A stretch of DNA of 64,000 nucleotides from an uncultured Peptococcaceae bacterium (GCA_949743265.1 CATJSX010000152.1:40550-104549); one strand, 5' to 3'; shown: positions 28,654-38,032, numbered from the stretch's first letter. Notes: a model not told the origin generated them from the letters alone. Made by a program: numbers and translations.

Positions 28654-28679
28654 TATCCATAACCAAATAGTTATGGATA
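28654..28679. promoter_or_regulatory. 26-bp perfect dyad, probable LysR operator
   Basis: TATCCATAAC-N6-GTTATGGATA lies in the divergent spacer between the flavoenzyme and the LysR gene. Its inner ATAAC/GTTAT arms are of LysR-box type. A weaker dyad, ATCAA-N6-TTGAT, lies at about 28588-28604, and an imperfect palindrome (AATTAGGC...GCCTTAATT) at about 28541-28566. Confidence 0.7.
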
Positions 28680-28795
28680 ACTTCGCAAGCATATATTCCA
28701 TAAGAAAAAACTTGACCAGCAACTAAAGATAAGCTATAGTAAAAACTGTTAACATAAAACGTTCAATCGTATATACCTAGGGGGGGAATTGCCTT

Positions 28796-29707
28796 ATGCA
28801 TTTTAATCAGTTGTTCTATTTTTACGAGACGATCAAGAGCCAATCCATTTGCGCAGCAGCACAAAATCTGCATATTTCACAGCCAGCTTTATCCAAAGCA
28901 ATCAAAAGTTTGGAAACGGATTTGGGACAAAAACTTTTGGTGCGTACCAATCGCGGTGTTTATCCGACACCTATTGGAGAGAAGATTTATACTGATATTA
29001 TCGTTTTGCAAGAAATGATTTCCGGCTGGTATGCCAATAGCGATAGCAATACCTCCGCTGAGCAGATTTATATTGGCTGTATCGCCTGTGCCAATAGCCA
29101 TTTGCTCAACCAAGTGATTTTACCCTTTCGCAATCACTATCCCAAAATTGAAGTAGTAATGCAAGAATTATTTGTCCACTCGACTCTGCGAATGCTAAAA
29201 AATATGCCATATCATTTGGCGATTACCTCTATACCACCTTTTCGGCAAGAACAATATCAAACGCAAGCGCAGGATTTGGATTGGACAATTTGCCCTCTTT
29301 TTACTGATGAACGACGAATTCTTATTGGGGCTAATCATTCCTTGGCACAAAAAGATGTCTTGACCGCAAAAAATTTGCAGACACTTTCCATAGCCTACTA
29401 TTCTAACAATCGTGATGTGATTTCTTCGGTTTATGAACCATATTTTGCGTCTTCTTATAAAATGCCTACTAAGGAAAGCATCATGGAGTTGGTTCTTAAC
29501 AATCAAGCAGTCTTTACGCCCGTTTACCACATGATCAAAAATACGGATTATTATATCAAGCACCGAATGGTCAAAGATTACCCCATTCCCATTACCGACA
29601 TTAGTTCTAAAGTACCTATTATAGCAGTAATTACTGGCAAGCTATCCAAAGCAGAGCAGTTATTTTTGGACTATTTGCTGGAAAATTTTGCTTTGACATT
29701 GAATTAA
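28796..29707 (+). CDS. LysR-family regulator divergent from the flavoenzyme operon
   Basis: This 303-residue protein has a classic LysR N terminus (LHISQPALSKAIKSLETDLG at about 25-44) and an effector-binding C-terminal domain. It is transcribed away from the flavoenzyme-permease genes across a 290-bp spacer that contains a perfect dyad. It most likely activates that operon in response to its carboxylate, and represses itself. The ribosome binding site is an unusual run of seven G followed by AATTGCCTT. Confidence 0.93.
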   Translation: MHFNQLFYFYETIKSQSICAAAQNLHISQPALSKAIKSLETDLGQKLLVRTNRGVYPTPIGEKIYTDIIVLQEMISGWYANSDSNTSAEQIYIGCIACANSHLLNQVILPFRNHYPKIEVVMQELFVHSTLRMLKNMPYHLAITSIPPFRQEQYQTQAQDLDWTICPLFTDERRILIGANHSLAQKDVLTAKNLQTLSIAYYSNNRDVISSVYEPYFASSYKMPTKESIMELVLNNQAVFTPVYHMIKNTDYYIKHRMVKDYPIPITDISSKVPIIAVITGKLSKAEQLFLDYLLENFALTLN

Positions 29708-29714
29708 AAACAAA

Positions 29715-29767
29715 CGCCAAAACCCCCATTAAGCAGTCTCATAAACTACCCAATGGGGGTTTTGACG
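29715..29767. terminator. Terminator between lysR and pilT
   Basis: CGCCAAAACCCCCATT pairs with AATGGGGGTTTTGACG around 21 bases. It lies between convergent genes; the T run is short but is formed by the stem itself in both directions. Confidence 0.75.
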
Positions 29768-29891
29768 CAAACTATTAAATATGAAAATGTTGCAAACTGG
29801 TGCACCTTTATATTTTTCCAGCACACAAAGATCACTAAGAACCATATAATCGACTCGACGAATGATACAGTCTTAGCAAAAGATTCCTTGT

Positions 29892-30950
29892 TTATCCCAT
29901 ACGGCGACGAAGTTGCTCCGGATTATCAGCAAAATTCAAAGCCGTTTCTTGACTGATATCGCCTGCCTTGTATAGTGATAAAATAGATTGATCCATTGTG
30001 ATCATTCCTTCATTGCCACCGGAAGCGATAGCATTGTCAATCTGGTGAATTTTATTGTCACGAATAAGACTACGAATAGCACTATTCATATGCATAACTT
30101 CAAAAGCGGGTACCAAATCACCGCGCACACCGGGCAAAAGTTGCTGCGATACAACCGTATGAAGCACCATACTTAGCTGTACTCGCACTTGATTTTGCTG
30201 CGTACTGGGAAAAGTATCAACAATACGATCAATGGTATTGACACAGCCTTTGGTATGTAGTGTCGCAATAAGCAGATGCCCCGTTTCAGCTGCGGTCATA
30301 GCCGTATGAATCGTTTCGGAATCACGCATTTCTCCCAACAAAATTACATCGGGGGCTTGTCTAAGACAAGCTCTAAGAGCAGAAAGATAATCTTCCGTAT
30401 CAATAGCAATTTCTCTTTGACTGACAATGCTGCGCTGATTACGATGCAAATATTCAATAGGGTCTTCCAAAGTAATAATATGACATTCACGTGTACGGTT
30501 AATCCCATCTAAAATGCAAGCTTGCGTAGTAGATTTACCGCTCCCCGCCGTACCCGTCACTAACACCATACCATGAGCCGCTTCTGTTAGCGACATTACT
30601 TGCTTAGGAATATGCAGTTCTTCCCACGAAGGAATATCAAAAGGCACTATCCGCACTACCGCTGCTAACGACCCACGTTGGCGATAAGTATTAACGCGAA
30701 AACGCGCCAAACCGGGAACAGCAAACGAAAAATCATCATCGCCATTGACAATATACCGTTCTTCTGAACGTTTAGCTTGCGCATAAATATCCATGATCAA
30801 TTTTTTCGTTTCTTCCGGCAGTACTTTTTCTTCACTAATAGGAATTAAACGTTTATCAAGTTTTTCACATACAGGACCACCAGCAACAATAAATAAATCG
30901 GACGCGCCATCAGTCACTACACGGCTAAGATAGTCCATCAATTCACCCAT
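29892..30950 (-). CDS. pilT: Type IV pilus retraction-type ATPase PilT
   Basis: This 352-residue secretion ATPase has Walker A GTAGSGKSTT near residue 130, the Asp box LEDPIEYLH, Walker B ILLGEMRDSET and the His box GHLLIATLHT. Length and the AIRSLIRDNKIHQIDNAI C-terminal stretch fit PilT rather than PilB. AGGAGG lies 7 bases before the ATG. It is the last gene of a cluster that starts with a GspF protein. No PilB, prepilin peptidase or PilM/N/O is nearby. Confidence 0.94.
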   Translation of the reverse strand: MGELMDYLSRVVTDGASDLFIVAGGPVCEKLDKRLIPISEEKVLPEETKKLIMDIYAQAKRSEERYIVNGDDDFSFAVPGLARFRVNTYRQRGSLAAVVRIVPFDIPSWEELHIPKQVMSLTEAAHGMVLVTGTAGSGKSTTQACILDGINRTRECHIITLEDPIEYLHRNQRSIVSQREIAIDTEDYLSALRACLRQAPDVILLGEMRDSETIHTAMTAAETGHLLIATLHTKGCVNTIDRIVDTFPSTQQNQVRVQLSMVLHTVVSQQLLPGVRGDLVPAFEVMHMNSAIRSLIRDNKIHQIDNAIASGGNEGMITMDQSILSLYKAGDISQETALNFADNPEQLRRRMG

Positions 30951-30965
30951 TAAAAATCCTCCTTG

Positions 30966-31376
30966 TCAAAATACAGTCCCGTCCCATAATTCCAAACTAT
31001 CGTCTGCTTCCCATGTTCCTGCCGGTACTGCCTGCCAACGTACAATGACATAATCTGTTTCATTCAATTTAATTTCTACTTGTAAATTTTGTGTCGCTGA
31101 AATAGGACACGTATAAGTATAACGATCTTCCCAAACCGTTACGCCTTCTGGTATTTCTCCTGAGCGCAACTGTGCCAAAATCGTCTGTGCGGCATAATCA
31201 GCCGCATAATAATCTGCTATTGCTTGTGCTGACGCGTCACTCAAACGACCATCTGCCCGCACAGTCGTTAACGAAAGTAAAGCAAATATCGTTAAACATA
31301 AAACGGCAAAAGCTGCTAAAAGCGATACCCCTCCTACTGCCGGCGGCGAAAAACGTTTTTGTTTTCCATTACTCAT
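30966..31376 (-). CDS. Pilus-cluster membrane-anchored protein, unknown
   Basis: This 136-residue protein has one N-terminal membrane helix (about residues 17-40) followed by an extracytoplasmic part rich in Ala and aromatic residues (ADYYAADYAAQTILAQL). The overall plan resembles PilX/GspK-like minor pilin accessory proteins of Gram-positive pilus clusters, without a clear prepilin cleavage site. Its ATG overlaps the stop of the preceding gene (ATGAGTAA), so the two are coupled. Function is inferred from position only. Confidence 0.7.
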   Translation of the reverse strand: MSNGKQKRFSPPAVGGVSLLAAFAVLCLTIFALLSLTTVRADGRLSDASAQAIADYYAADYAAQTILAQLRSGEIPEGVTVWEDRYTYTCPISATQNLQVEIKLNETDYVIVRWQAVPAGTWEADDSLELWDGTVF

Positions 31377-31854
31377 AATTTTCCGCCCCCCTTGGATCGC
31401 TTCTTTTATTCTCCAGCTGCCAAGCAACTTTAACCTCAAAAAGAAATACTTCTTCTTCCTTGTCATTCACCATTTCTGCCGTAATACGCACAGCAGTCAT
31501 ATTCGACAACATATCAATAGAAACTTCTTCCGCTTTCAGATAATAAAAATATTCTGCACTGTCAAAAGTGACAGGCTTCCCATCTTTATCGCATCTCATC
31601 TGCCACACGCCTTGTTCATAATGACCGCCCAGTGTATTTGCCGCAGCAGAAAGAGCATGGGCAGTATCGCCGCCATAATGACGAATGACTTCGGCAGCAG
31701 ATTGAACCAAAACGATCGCTTGATCTCTGGCTTCGCTTTGTCGTGAAAGTCTATCAGCAGTAACAAAAGCCTGCAAACATACTGCTGCCGCTAAAGCAAA
31801 AACCAACAGCATTACCATTTGCTCCATCAATACCAGCGAGGTTTTTTGCTTCAT
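31369..31854 (-). CDS. Prepilin-like membrane protein of the pilus cluster
   Basis: The protein has 161 residues. Its N terminus MKQKTSLVLMEQMVMLLVF mimics a type IV prepilin: short basic leader, then L-V-L-M-E, with Glu at the +5 position, and a long helix. Ser would be at -1 where Gly is usual, so processing is uncertain. The remainder is a globular domain with no recognised family. It overlaps its neighbours by 4 and 8 bases, indicating tight coupling. A minor pseudopilin is the best guess. Confidence 0.7.
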   Translation of the reverse strand: MKQKTSLVLMEQMVMLLVFALAAAVCLQAFVTADRLSRQSEARDQAIVLVQSAAEVIRHYGGDTAHALSAAANTLGGHYEQGVWQMRCDKDGKPVTFDSAEYFYYLKAEEVSIDMLSNMTAVRITAEMVNDKEEEVFLFEVKVAWQLENKRSDPRGAENYE

Positions 31855-32336
31855 CTGACGCCCTCCTCCCCACTACGTAAAGATAATCGCAAAGGAATCC
31901 CTTGCTCTCCCTCTTTATCGGCAATGATTATCATCAGCAAGCCATCTGTTAAAGAAAGCTCCAAACCAGCGCTTTCCATAATCGCTTCTCCAGCCTGCGG
32001 CTCAAGTATGGCGTCTTTTGCTGCATACAGTTCCATCAAATAGCCCTCATAACAATAAATACGAGTGACATAGCCGTCATTATCACTCAAAAGCAGCGCG
32101 TCGCTATCGCCAAATTTTTCCACTGTCACGTAATCCAAACTATCAGCTTGATGCAAACGTGTGGCAACATATTGAACACCAATACGCCGATCATAAGCCG
32201 TTTGATCCCGATCAACCAAACGGCGATAAGCATCTGCGCCACTCAAAAGCACCATTAACACACAAACGGCAAATACTCCAAAAAGCAAAAGCGCTGCTAA
32301 TCCGTCCATGTGATGTTGGATAGATCGTTTTTTCAT
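31851..32336 (-). CDS. DUF4860-like pilus-cluster protein
   Basis: This 161-residue protein has an N-terminal helix (DGLAALLLFGVFAVCVLMVL) and a beta-rich body containing GVQYVATRLHQAD, VEKFGDSDALLL and TRIYCYEGYLMELY. I recognise this as the DUF4860 pattern that accompanies type IV pilus genes in Clostridia. It overlaps the next gene by 4 bases. A pseudopilin-like role is likely. Confidence 0.7.
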   Translation of the reverse strand: MKKRSIQHHMDGLAALLLFGVFAVCVLMVLLSGADAYRRLVDRDQTAYDRRIGVQYVATRLHQADSLDYVTVEKFGDSDALLLSDNDGYVTRIYCYEGYLMELYAAKDAILEPQAGEAIMESAGLELSLTDGLLMIIIADKEGEQGIPLRLSLRSGEEGVR

Positions 32337-32362
32337 AAGTTCTTCTCCAATATTATGATAGA

Positions 32363-32683
32363 TTAGTTGTTCTCCAGAATTGTAATATCCGGCATCAAAT
32401 TTTCTCCGTAAACTGAATAACGAACGATATAACGTTTTTCATCAATTTGAAGACCATAATGTGCTTTCAAATAATCAATATTCGGCGGATAAACCCCCTC
32501 GGCAGCATAACAAGCCACACAACTCCGTCGCAAAGTTTCCTCCAATCGCTGTTTTTCTTCCGATGAGCGTCCATTTTCCAAATTATCTACCGCAGCAGAA
32601 AAACATAATAACGCCGCGACTACAATAACTGGCAGCAATAAACCGCGCAGGATTGCCCAATATGGACTTTGTCGTTTTTTCAT
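32363..32683 (-). CDS. Small single-span protein of the pilus cluster
   Basis: This 106-residue protein has one membrane helix at about 12-30, then a charged coil (SSEEKQRLEETLRRS), two Cys (CVAC) and a C-terminal YPPNIDYLKAHYGLQ segment. No named family is recognised. It lies between the GspF and DUF4860 genes and is probably cotranscribed with them. Confidence 0.65.
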   Translation of the reverse strand: MKKRQSPYWAILRGLLLPVIVVAALLCFSAAVDNLENGRSSEEKQRLEETLRRSCVACYAAEGVYPPNIDYLKAHYGLQIDEKRYIVRYSVYGENLMPDITILENN

Positions 32684-32719
32684 CAGCTCACCTTCCCATC
32701 AGCAAATTTTTTTCTTACA

Positions 32720-33760
32720 CTAACCAATCGCCGCCATAATATGCATCAACGGCAACATAACGGATAATAAAATCAAACCGACTAATAATGAACAAACTAA
32801 TACCAACGCCGGCTCTACTTTGCCTACTAATTCCTCCAAAGCATTTTCCCCTTCTTCAGTCAAATCTCGGGCAATTTTTTCCATTGACGCATCGCCCGCT
32901 CCGCTACGCTGTCCTAATTCCAATAATCGACACTGAGCAGCAGGCAAAAGATCGCTATTTTTTAATGCGGCACTAAGACTTTCACCATTTTCTAGTCGAT
33001 TGAGGCAATTATTACAACGATTCTGCGCCGCCGGCGTATCCGTCATCAAGCCAGAAGCAAGAGAAACCGCTTCTTCCGAAGACAAACCGCTGGCCATAGC
33101 CATAGCCATAGCTTGCGCTAAACGAGCGGTATTCAGTTTTCGCGATAATCCTCGATCACCAGCTACTTTTCGCCATGAAGCAAGTATTCTAGCCCGAAAA
33201 GGCTCTATCAATGCAAAAGCTGCACCAAAAAGCGCCACAATAATGAGTAATCCCCATAACAAAGGCATAATGCTTTCTAAGACTCGCCCCAATGACAAAA
33301 GCGCACCAGCTGCTCCTGTCAGCCGGCTGCCCAAAGAAGCGTAAACATCATCAAAAATGGGTAATACCCGCACTAAAAGCACCGCAATCACCGTCAACAT
33401 CAAAACCAACATGATAGCAGGATATAATAATGCATTGCGAATCTGCCGCGTTAAACGCGCTTGATTTTCATGATACTGCGCTAAAGCGTTCAACGTTTCT
33501 TCTGTACGACCTGTTTGCTCGCCGACCTCCAAAAGCCCACAAACATAAGCAGAAAATCGTCCCGCTTTACGAAAAGCAGCTGATAATGGCGCGCCGTTAT
33601 CCACTTGCTCCGCCATATTCAAAAACATTTCTTTTTCTTCGCCGCCGCTTTCTTCTGCCAATAAAGCCAGCGCATCACCATTGCCAACACCGGCATGAAG
33701 CAATAAAGACAGTTCATTGCTCAAAGCGGCCATTTCTTCATTGGAAACCGTATTTTTCAT
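32720..33760 (-). CDS. Type II secretion / type IV pilus inner-membrane platform protein (GspF/PilC family)
   Basis: This 346-residue protein has two repeated GspF domains, each with ALxxAxxxxxNGxSLSxAL patterns (QVDNGAPLSAAFRKAG early, LENGESLSAALKNSDLLP late), and three membrane helices. It would anchor a pilus or pseudopilus motor and partner with the PilT ATPase downstream. It is the first gene of the cluster on the minus strand. Confidence 0.9.
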   Translation of the reverse strand: MKNTVSNEEMAALSNELSLLLHAGVGNGDALALLAEESGGEEKEMFLNMAEQVDNGAPLSAAFRKAGRFSAYVCGLLEVGEQTGRTEETLNALAQYHENQARLTRQIRNALLYPAIMLVLMLTVIAVLLVRVLPIFDDVYASLGSRLTGAAGALLSLGRVLESIMPLLWGLLIIVALFGAAFALIEPFRARILASWRKVAGDRGLSRKLNTARLAQAMAMAMASGLSSEEAVSLASGLMTDTPAAQNRCNNCLNRLENGESLSAALKNSDLLPAAQCRLLELGQRSGAGDASMEKIARDLTEEGENALEELVGKVEPALVLVCSLLVGLILLSVMLPLMHIMAAIG

Positions 33761-33812
33761 ATCAAACTCCCATTCATTAGCGATAAACTATTTCTTCAAG
33801 CGCTTATTGCCA

Positions 33813-34811
33813 TCAATACAAATATTTGGTAGTATAATTTTTTCCATCACCAATATATTCCATAACCGCTTCACTGCCTTGGCTGGAAGAAGCAAAAGTC
33901 GGATCCATGCGCTGCCATGTAGTGCCATCAAAGAAAATAACCCCGTCAACCCAGCCTGTTTCTTCTGTCCAAACACTAATCCACGCATGATAAGCACTGC
34001 CTGCATAGCCCACTACTAATTTGCAGGGTACGCCTTGGCTGCGAAGCATACCAGTCATCAAAGAAGCATAGTCAAAACAAATCCCTTTGCCTGATGATAA
34101 AACGCTGTCTAATACCGGCAAATAGCCACTTTTTACCGTAGCAGCTTTTTCTTTATCGTAAGTCAAGTGATTAACCACAAAATCATAAATTTTTTCCACT
34201 TTATCCAACGGTTCAGTAATGCCTACCGTCAATTCTGCTGCCTTTTTAACGGTGTTGGTAGCTTGTTCATAGTCTACATATTGATTAGGTCGTATAAAAG
34301 GCGCAAACTCGTCGCTAAGCGACACAGCAAAAGATTCTGCCAAGACAACGGCATATTTGCTTTGCGTGGTATTTTCCAATACAGTTACTTTATAATTACC
34401 ATTACCGTCAGAAAGCGGGAACGTCGTCCATGTACCAACAGGCAAATCATATGTATACGTCGTCGTTGGTCCTGCAACTTGAACTTTTAAACGCTTATCC
34501 GTAGCGGCTGTAAACTGCACCATAACATAGCCGTCTTTTGTGTTGGAATAATCAATAACCGCCTTATCGCTTTTCTTCACCGCAAGACCAGAAGCGCTAG
34601 GCATTAAAAGAATATCATGAGTAGCAGGAGAAGACGCCAAAGCAACGGCTTCGTCCTCCAATTCAATTTCAATAATCGTGTTTTGCGCAACATAAACGGG
34701 TTCTTCTGTTGAAACGTCAGCTTGCGCATTGTCATTTTGACAACCTGTTAACACACATACTGATAAACACATCGTTAAAGGCAAGAGAAGCATTTTTTTA
34801 TTTTTCTTCAT
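33813..34811 (-). CDS. Transglutaminase-like lipoprotein
   Basis: This 332-residue lipoprotein has lipobox LTGC near residue 24. A transglutaminase-core domain occupies the C-terminal half, with the Cys in GKGICFDYASLM, His in YHAWISVW and Asp in RMDPTF. Such domains act as peptidases or cross-linkers at the cell surface; the substrate here is unknown. The ATG 9 bases after AAGGAG is used. It sits upstream of the pilus cluster on the same strand but with a 52-base gap, so a link to pili is only positional. Confidence 0.88.
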   Translation of the reverse strand: MKKNKKMLLLPLTMCLSVCVLTGCQNDNAQADVSTEEPVYVAQNTIIEIELEDEAVALASSPATHDILLMPSASGLAVKKSDKAVIDYSNTKDGYVMVQFTAATDKRLKVQVAGPTTTYTYDLPVGTWTTFPLSDGNGNYKVTVLENTTQSKYAVVLAESFAVSLSDEFAPFIRPNQYVDYEQATNTVKKAAELTVGITEPLDKVEKIYDFVVNHLTYDKEKAATVKSGYLPVLDSVLSSGKGICFDYASLMTGMLRSQGVPCKLVVGYAGSAYHAWISVWTEETGWVDGVIFFDGTTWQRMDPTFASSSQGSEAVMEYIGDGKNYTTKYLY

Positions 34812-35027
34812 TAGAAACACTCCTTGTATTACAATTTAGATTATTTAACCCAAGAAAACTTTTTCTAATTGATTTTGCAAAAAATATACTACTATATTTT
34901 ATCGTTTTTTACCAAAAAAGTAAATGCTATTACTTGATTTTCCACAAAATCTACTTAAATTCTTAACATTTATCATCATAAAAATCAATAAACATTATAA
35001 TTCATCAAAAAATTTTTCATCGTACCG

Positions 35028-35660
35028 TTAATTTCTCCTGCTTTCAATGTTAAAGCTCAAAACTTCCAAATTAACTGCTAAATCAACGTTGCGCACTTCG
35101 ATTTCTTCCGGTACGGTTAATACAATGGGAGCAAAATTTAAAATTCCGCTGATGTTTTTTTCGATCATAATGTCTGCCACATCTTGAGCAAACTGCGCCG
35201 GCACAGCAATAATACCAATTTGCACATTATGCTGCACAATAAAATCCGCTAACTGATGAGTAGGATAAATCGGAATGCCGTTAAGTTTCAAACCAACTTT
35301 GTGAATATCGTTATCAAATACTGCCATAATCTCAAAGCCTCGGTCTTTAAACCCTTGATATTGCGATAAAGCTGACCCCAAATTTCCAGCGCCAACTAAA
35401 ATCACCCGCCACACTTTGCCTAAACCCAAAATTTTAACGATCTGCTCGTTTAGTTCATGCACATTATATCCAACGCCACGTGTGCCAAATTCGCCAAAAT
35501 AAGCTAAATCTTTGCGAACTTGAGCGGGCGTTCCACCGATGCTTTCAGCAATCTCACCAGAGGAAATACTATTTACGCCTTGTTTTTCCACTTCTTCTAA
35601 AAATCGCGAATAAACAGATAGACGGCTGACTGTTGCTTCTGGAATTTTTACATTTTTCAC
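35028..35660 (-). CDS. rex: Redox-sensing transcriptional repressor Rex
   Basis: This 210-residue protein has a winged helix with IPEATVSRLSVYSRFLEEV, GTPAQVRKDLAYFGEFG and a C-terminal Rossmann domain with VGAGNLGSAL. Rex senses the NADH/NAD+ ratio and represses fermentation genes. A GTG start 8 bases after AAGGAG is preferred; an ATG 16 codons earlier has no ribosome binding site and would add residues absent from the family. Confidence 0.96.
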   Translation of the reverse strand: MKNVKIPEATVSRLSVYSRFLEEVEKQGVNSISSGEIAESIGGTPAQVRKDLAYFGEFGTRGVGYNVHELNEQIVKILGLGKVWRVILVGAGNLGSALSQYQGFKDRGFEIMAVFDNDIHKVGLKLNGIPIYPTHQLADFIVQHNVQIGIIAVPAQFAQDVADIMIEKNISGILNFAPIVLTVPEEIEVRNVDLAVNLEVLSFNIESRRN

Positions 35661-35760
35661 TGCTAACACTCCTTGAACTGCTCTTTTATCATTGTTTATT
35701 ATAGTCATTTCAAGCCATTATGTCGACTATGTTTTTTCTTATTGTACTTCTTTTCACAAT

Positions 35761-36582
35761 TTATCTTTCCGCTTCCGACAATTGATTAGCAGCAATAATC
35801 AAACGATGATAACAGCCAATCGCCTGCTGCAAATAACTTTGCGCCAGCAAAACAATTTGATCATTTTTTTTCTCCAAAATCATCTGTAAACTCTGCTGAT
35901 AATTTTCCAAGCTGTCATCAAAATCCACCAGCGCTTTTGCCAAAACCTGACTGTGCTCATCAGCCAAAATATTTTCATTTTCCAATTCGATATTTGCAAT
36001 TTCTGTTGATAACTGGTCAATCATTTCCTGCCAAATGGCTTCCGTATATTGTTGATACTCCGTCCGCTGAAACATTTTCAGCGAATGCTTCAACATGATA
36101 TCGCTTTCGCCAATAACAGGTACAAGACGTTCTTTAATAAAGTTTTGATCTTCGTTGAAACTAAGCGCTACTTCATTCAATAAACCGCTAACCACAAAAA
36201 TATCCTGCCCATATTGTGCCACTGCTTGAGGTATCTCATTCATGGCTTCTTTATCGCTAAAACACCCCAGCCATAATTTGTAGGGTGGTCCTTCCTTAGT
36301 ATAAACGCGATAACCAGCATCAGCCAAACGGTCAATAATTTCTTGTCCAACAGCGGCCTCAGCAAAACTGCCTACTTGCAACATATAAAATTCTACTGTT
36401 TCCAATCGCAATGTCTGTCGTTTGATAATCTTTGGCTCCGATGGTTCTTCAAGAATAGGCGCCGTTTCATCAAATTGACTGATTTGCTCTACCAAATAAC
36501 TGCCTAGCCCTTGAATGGCTGCAAAAGCAGCGATAATGCCTACCAGCAGCAACCCTATCCGCACCAGCACATATTTCTTCAT
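35761..36582 (-). CDS. SPOR-domain membrane protein
   Basis: This 273-residue protein has one N-terminal membrane helix (about 5-28), then a SPOR domain recognisable from FYMLQVGSFAEAAVGQEI and the following RLADAGYRVY (about 60-130), and a coiled C-terminal region rich in Glu and Gln. SPOR domains bind denuded peptidoglycan at septa. GGAGG precedes the chosen ATG. It follows folC on the same strand. Confidence 0.8.
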   Translation of the reverse strand: MKKYVLVRIGLLLVGIIAAFAAIQGLGSYLVEQISQFDETAPILEEPSEPKIIKRQTLRLETVEFYMLQVGSFAEAAVGQEIIDRLADAGYRVYTKEGPPYKLWLGCFSDKEAMNEIPQAVAQYGQDIFVVSGLLNEVALSFNEDQNFIKERLVPVIGESDIMLKHSLKMFQRTEYQQYTEAIWQEMIDQLSTEIANIELENENILADEHSQVLAKALVDFDDSLENYQQSLQMILEKKNDQIVLLAQSYLQQAIGCYHRLIIAANQLSEAER

Positions 36583-36677
36583 CACTGATCGCCTCCATAG
36601 CTTGTATCTTACGACCAATATATGCAGACGAACTTTTTCTTAGACATAACCCTCTTTTTTTCTTTACAACCTTACCG

Positions 36678-37988
36678 CTATCTTTCACACCGCTGAGATA
36701 AATGGCGGCGCAGATCTCCCAAAAGATATAAAGATCCCGTTATACACAAAATTCCGCCATAGGGTAAATCGCCTAACGCTTTCTCGGCTAAGCGCTGACT
36801 ATTTTCATCGCTTACAACAACAGCTGTCGGCTTTAAAATCTGTACATAGTTTTCCACCTCGCGCCAAGATTCTGCTCGCTTTTGCGCTGGTTTCGCTACA
36901 TAGACAGTTTCTGTCAGCGGCAGCAAATGTTTTAACATCATTTTTTGATCCTTATCATCCAAAATACCCAGCAAAAGCGATATCGGTCGCTTATCTGCTA
37001 ACGTTTGCAATGATTTTGCCAAAGCCTGCGCGCCGTCGCTATTGTGAGCGCCGTCAAATAAAACGCCTCTTTCGCCTTTTAGCGCCCAGTATTCCATTCT
37101 TCCCGCCCAAGAAGCCTCAGCTAAACCCTCTAACAGCGCCTGACGGCTAATTTTATAGCCCATTTTCTGCAAAATTTCCACCGCATAAACCACTACTGCG
37201 CAATTTGCTAACTGATAATCGCCCAACAGCTTTATGTCGATAGCTGGATAGTTATTTTCTCTCGTTTGCAAAGAAAATTTCTGTCCGCTTTCTCGTTGCC
37301 ATAGCCTTTGCCAATGAGGCTCAACAACTGTGAGCGCAGCATTTCGACACAAAGCCTCTTGCTGCAATACTGCCATTGCTTCCGGTCTTTGAACAGCCGA
37401 TAAAACAGGCGTGCCTTCTTTGATTATGCCTGCTTTTTCGCCAGCAATTTTTTCGATGGTATCGCCGAGAATCTGACAATGATCCAACCCAATAGGCATA
37501 ATCACAGACAAAATCGTTTTGCCTAAATTTGTGGGGTCTGTCCGTCCGCCCAAACCGGTTTCCAAAACGATAAGATGAACCGATTCTTGCGCAAAATAAA
37601 CAAAAGCTGCCATAGTCAATAGTTCAAATTCATTAGGATGACTAAAACCCGCCGCTAATACTTGCGGAACGATTCGTATCAGCAAACCAGTCAATATAGC
37701 AGCAAAATCAGCGCGACTGATAGCGCAGCCATCAATCGTCATTCGTTCTGTATACTCCACCAAATGAGGCGAAATAAATGTCCCCGTTCGATAACCTGCT
37801 TTCGTTAATACGCTTGAAAGCATGGCGCAAAAAGATCCTTTGCCATTAGTGCCAGCTACATGAACGGTAGGTACTTTTTGCTCAGGATGATTTAACAATG
37901 ACAACATCAATTTTTTTCGCGCTTCATCAGGTTGACTATTGCTACGACAATTATTCTCAAAATAAGCTAATACTTCTTCGTAAGTCAT
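36678..37988 (-). CDS. folC: Bifunctional folylpolyglutamate/dihydrofolate synthase
   Basis: This 436-residue Mur-ligase-family protein has the P-loop AGTNGKGS near residue 45, an early SPHLVEYTERM, LETGLGGRTDPTN, the HCQILGDTIEKIAGEKAGIIK segment (quoted in part: LGDTIEKIAGEKAG) and DGAHN in the C-terminal domain. It adds glutamates to folates. AGAGGAG lies just before the ATG. A TATAAT and a 12-bp palindrome lie upstream. Confidence 0.95.
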   Translation of the reverse strand: MTYEEVLAYFENNCRSNSQPDEARKKLMLSLLNHPEQKVPTVHVAGTNGKGSFCAMLSSVLTKAGYRTGTFISPHLVEYTERMTIDGCAISRADFAAILTGLLIRIVPQVLAAGFSHPNEFELLTMAAFVYFAQESVHLIVLETGLGGRTDPTNLGKTILSVIMPIGLDHCQILGDTIEKIAGEKAGIIKEGTPVLSAVQRPEAMAVLQQEALCRNAALTVVEPHWQRLWQRESGQKFSLQTRENNYPAIDIKLLGDYQLANCAVVVYAVEILQKMGYKISRQALLEGLAEASWAGRMEYWALKGERGVLFDGAHNSDGAQALAKSLQTLADKRPISLLLGILDDKDQKMMLKHLLPLTETVYVAKPAQKRAESWREVENYVQILKPTAVVVSDENSQRLAEKALGDLPYGGILCITGSLYLLGDLRRHLSQRCER

Positions 37989-38032
37989 ATGATTATCTCC
38001 TCTTTTGATTGGACAGCATTCTTAGATTGCTG

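Noticed and set aside
37550..37562. AACCGGTTT-like palindromes at about 37551 and 54313
   Set aside because: Both are inside folC and S1-gene coding sequence with no promoter nearby, so they are not counted as copies of the operator at 7099.
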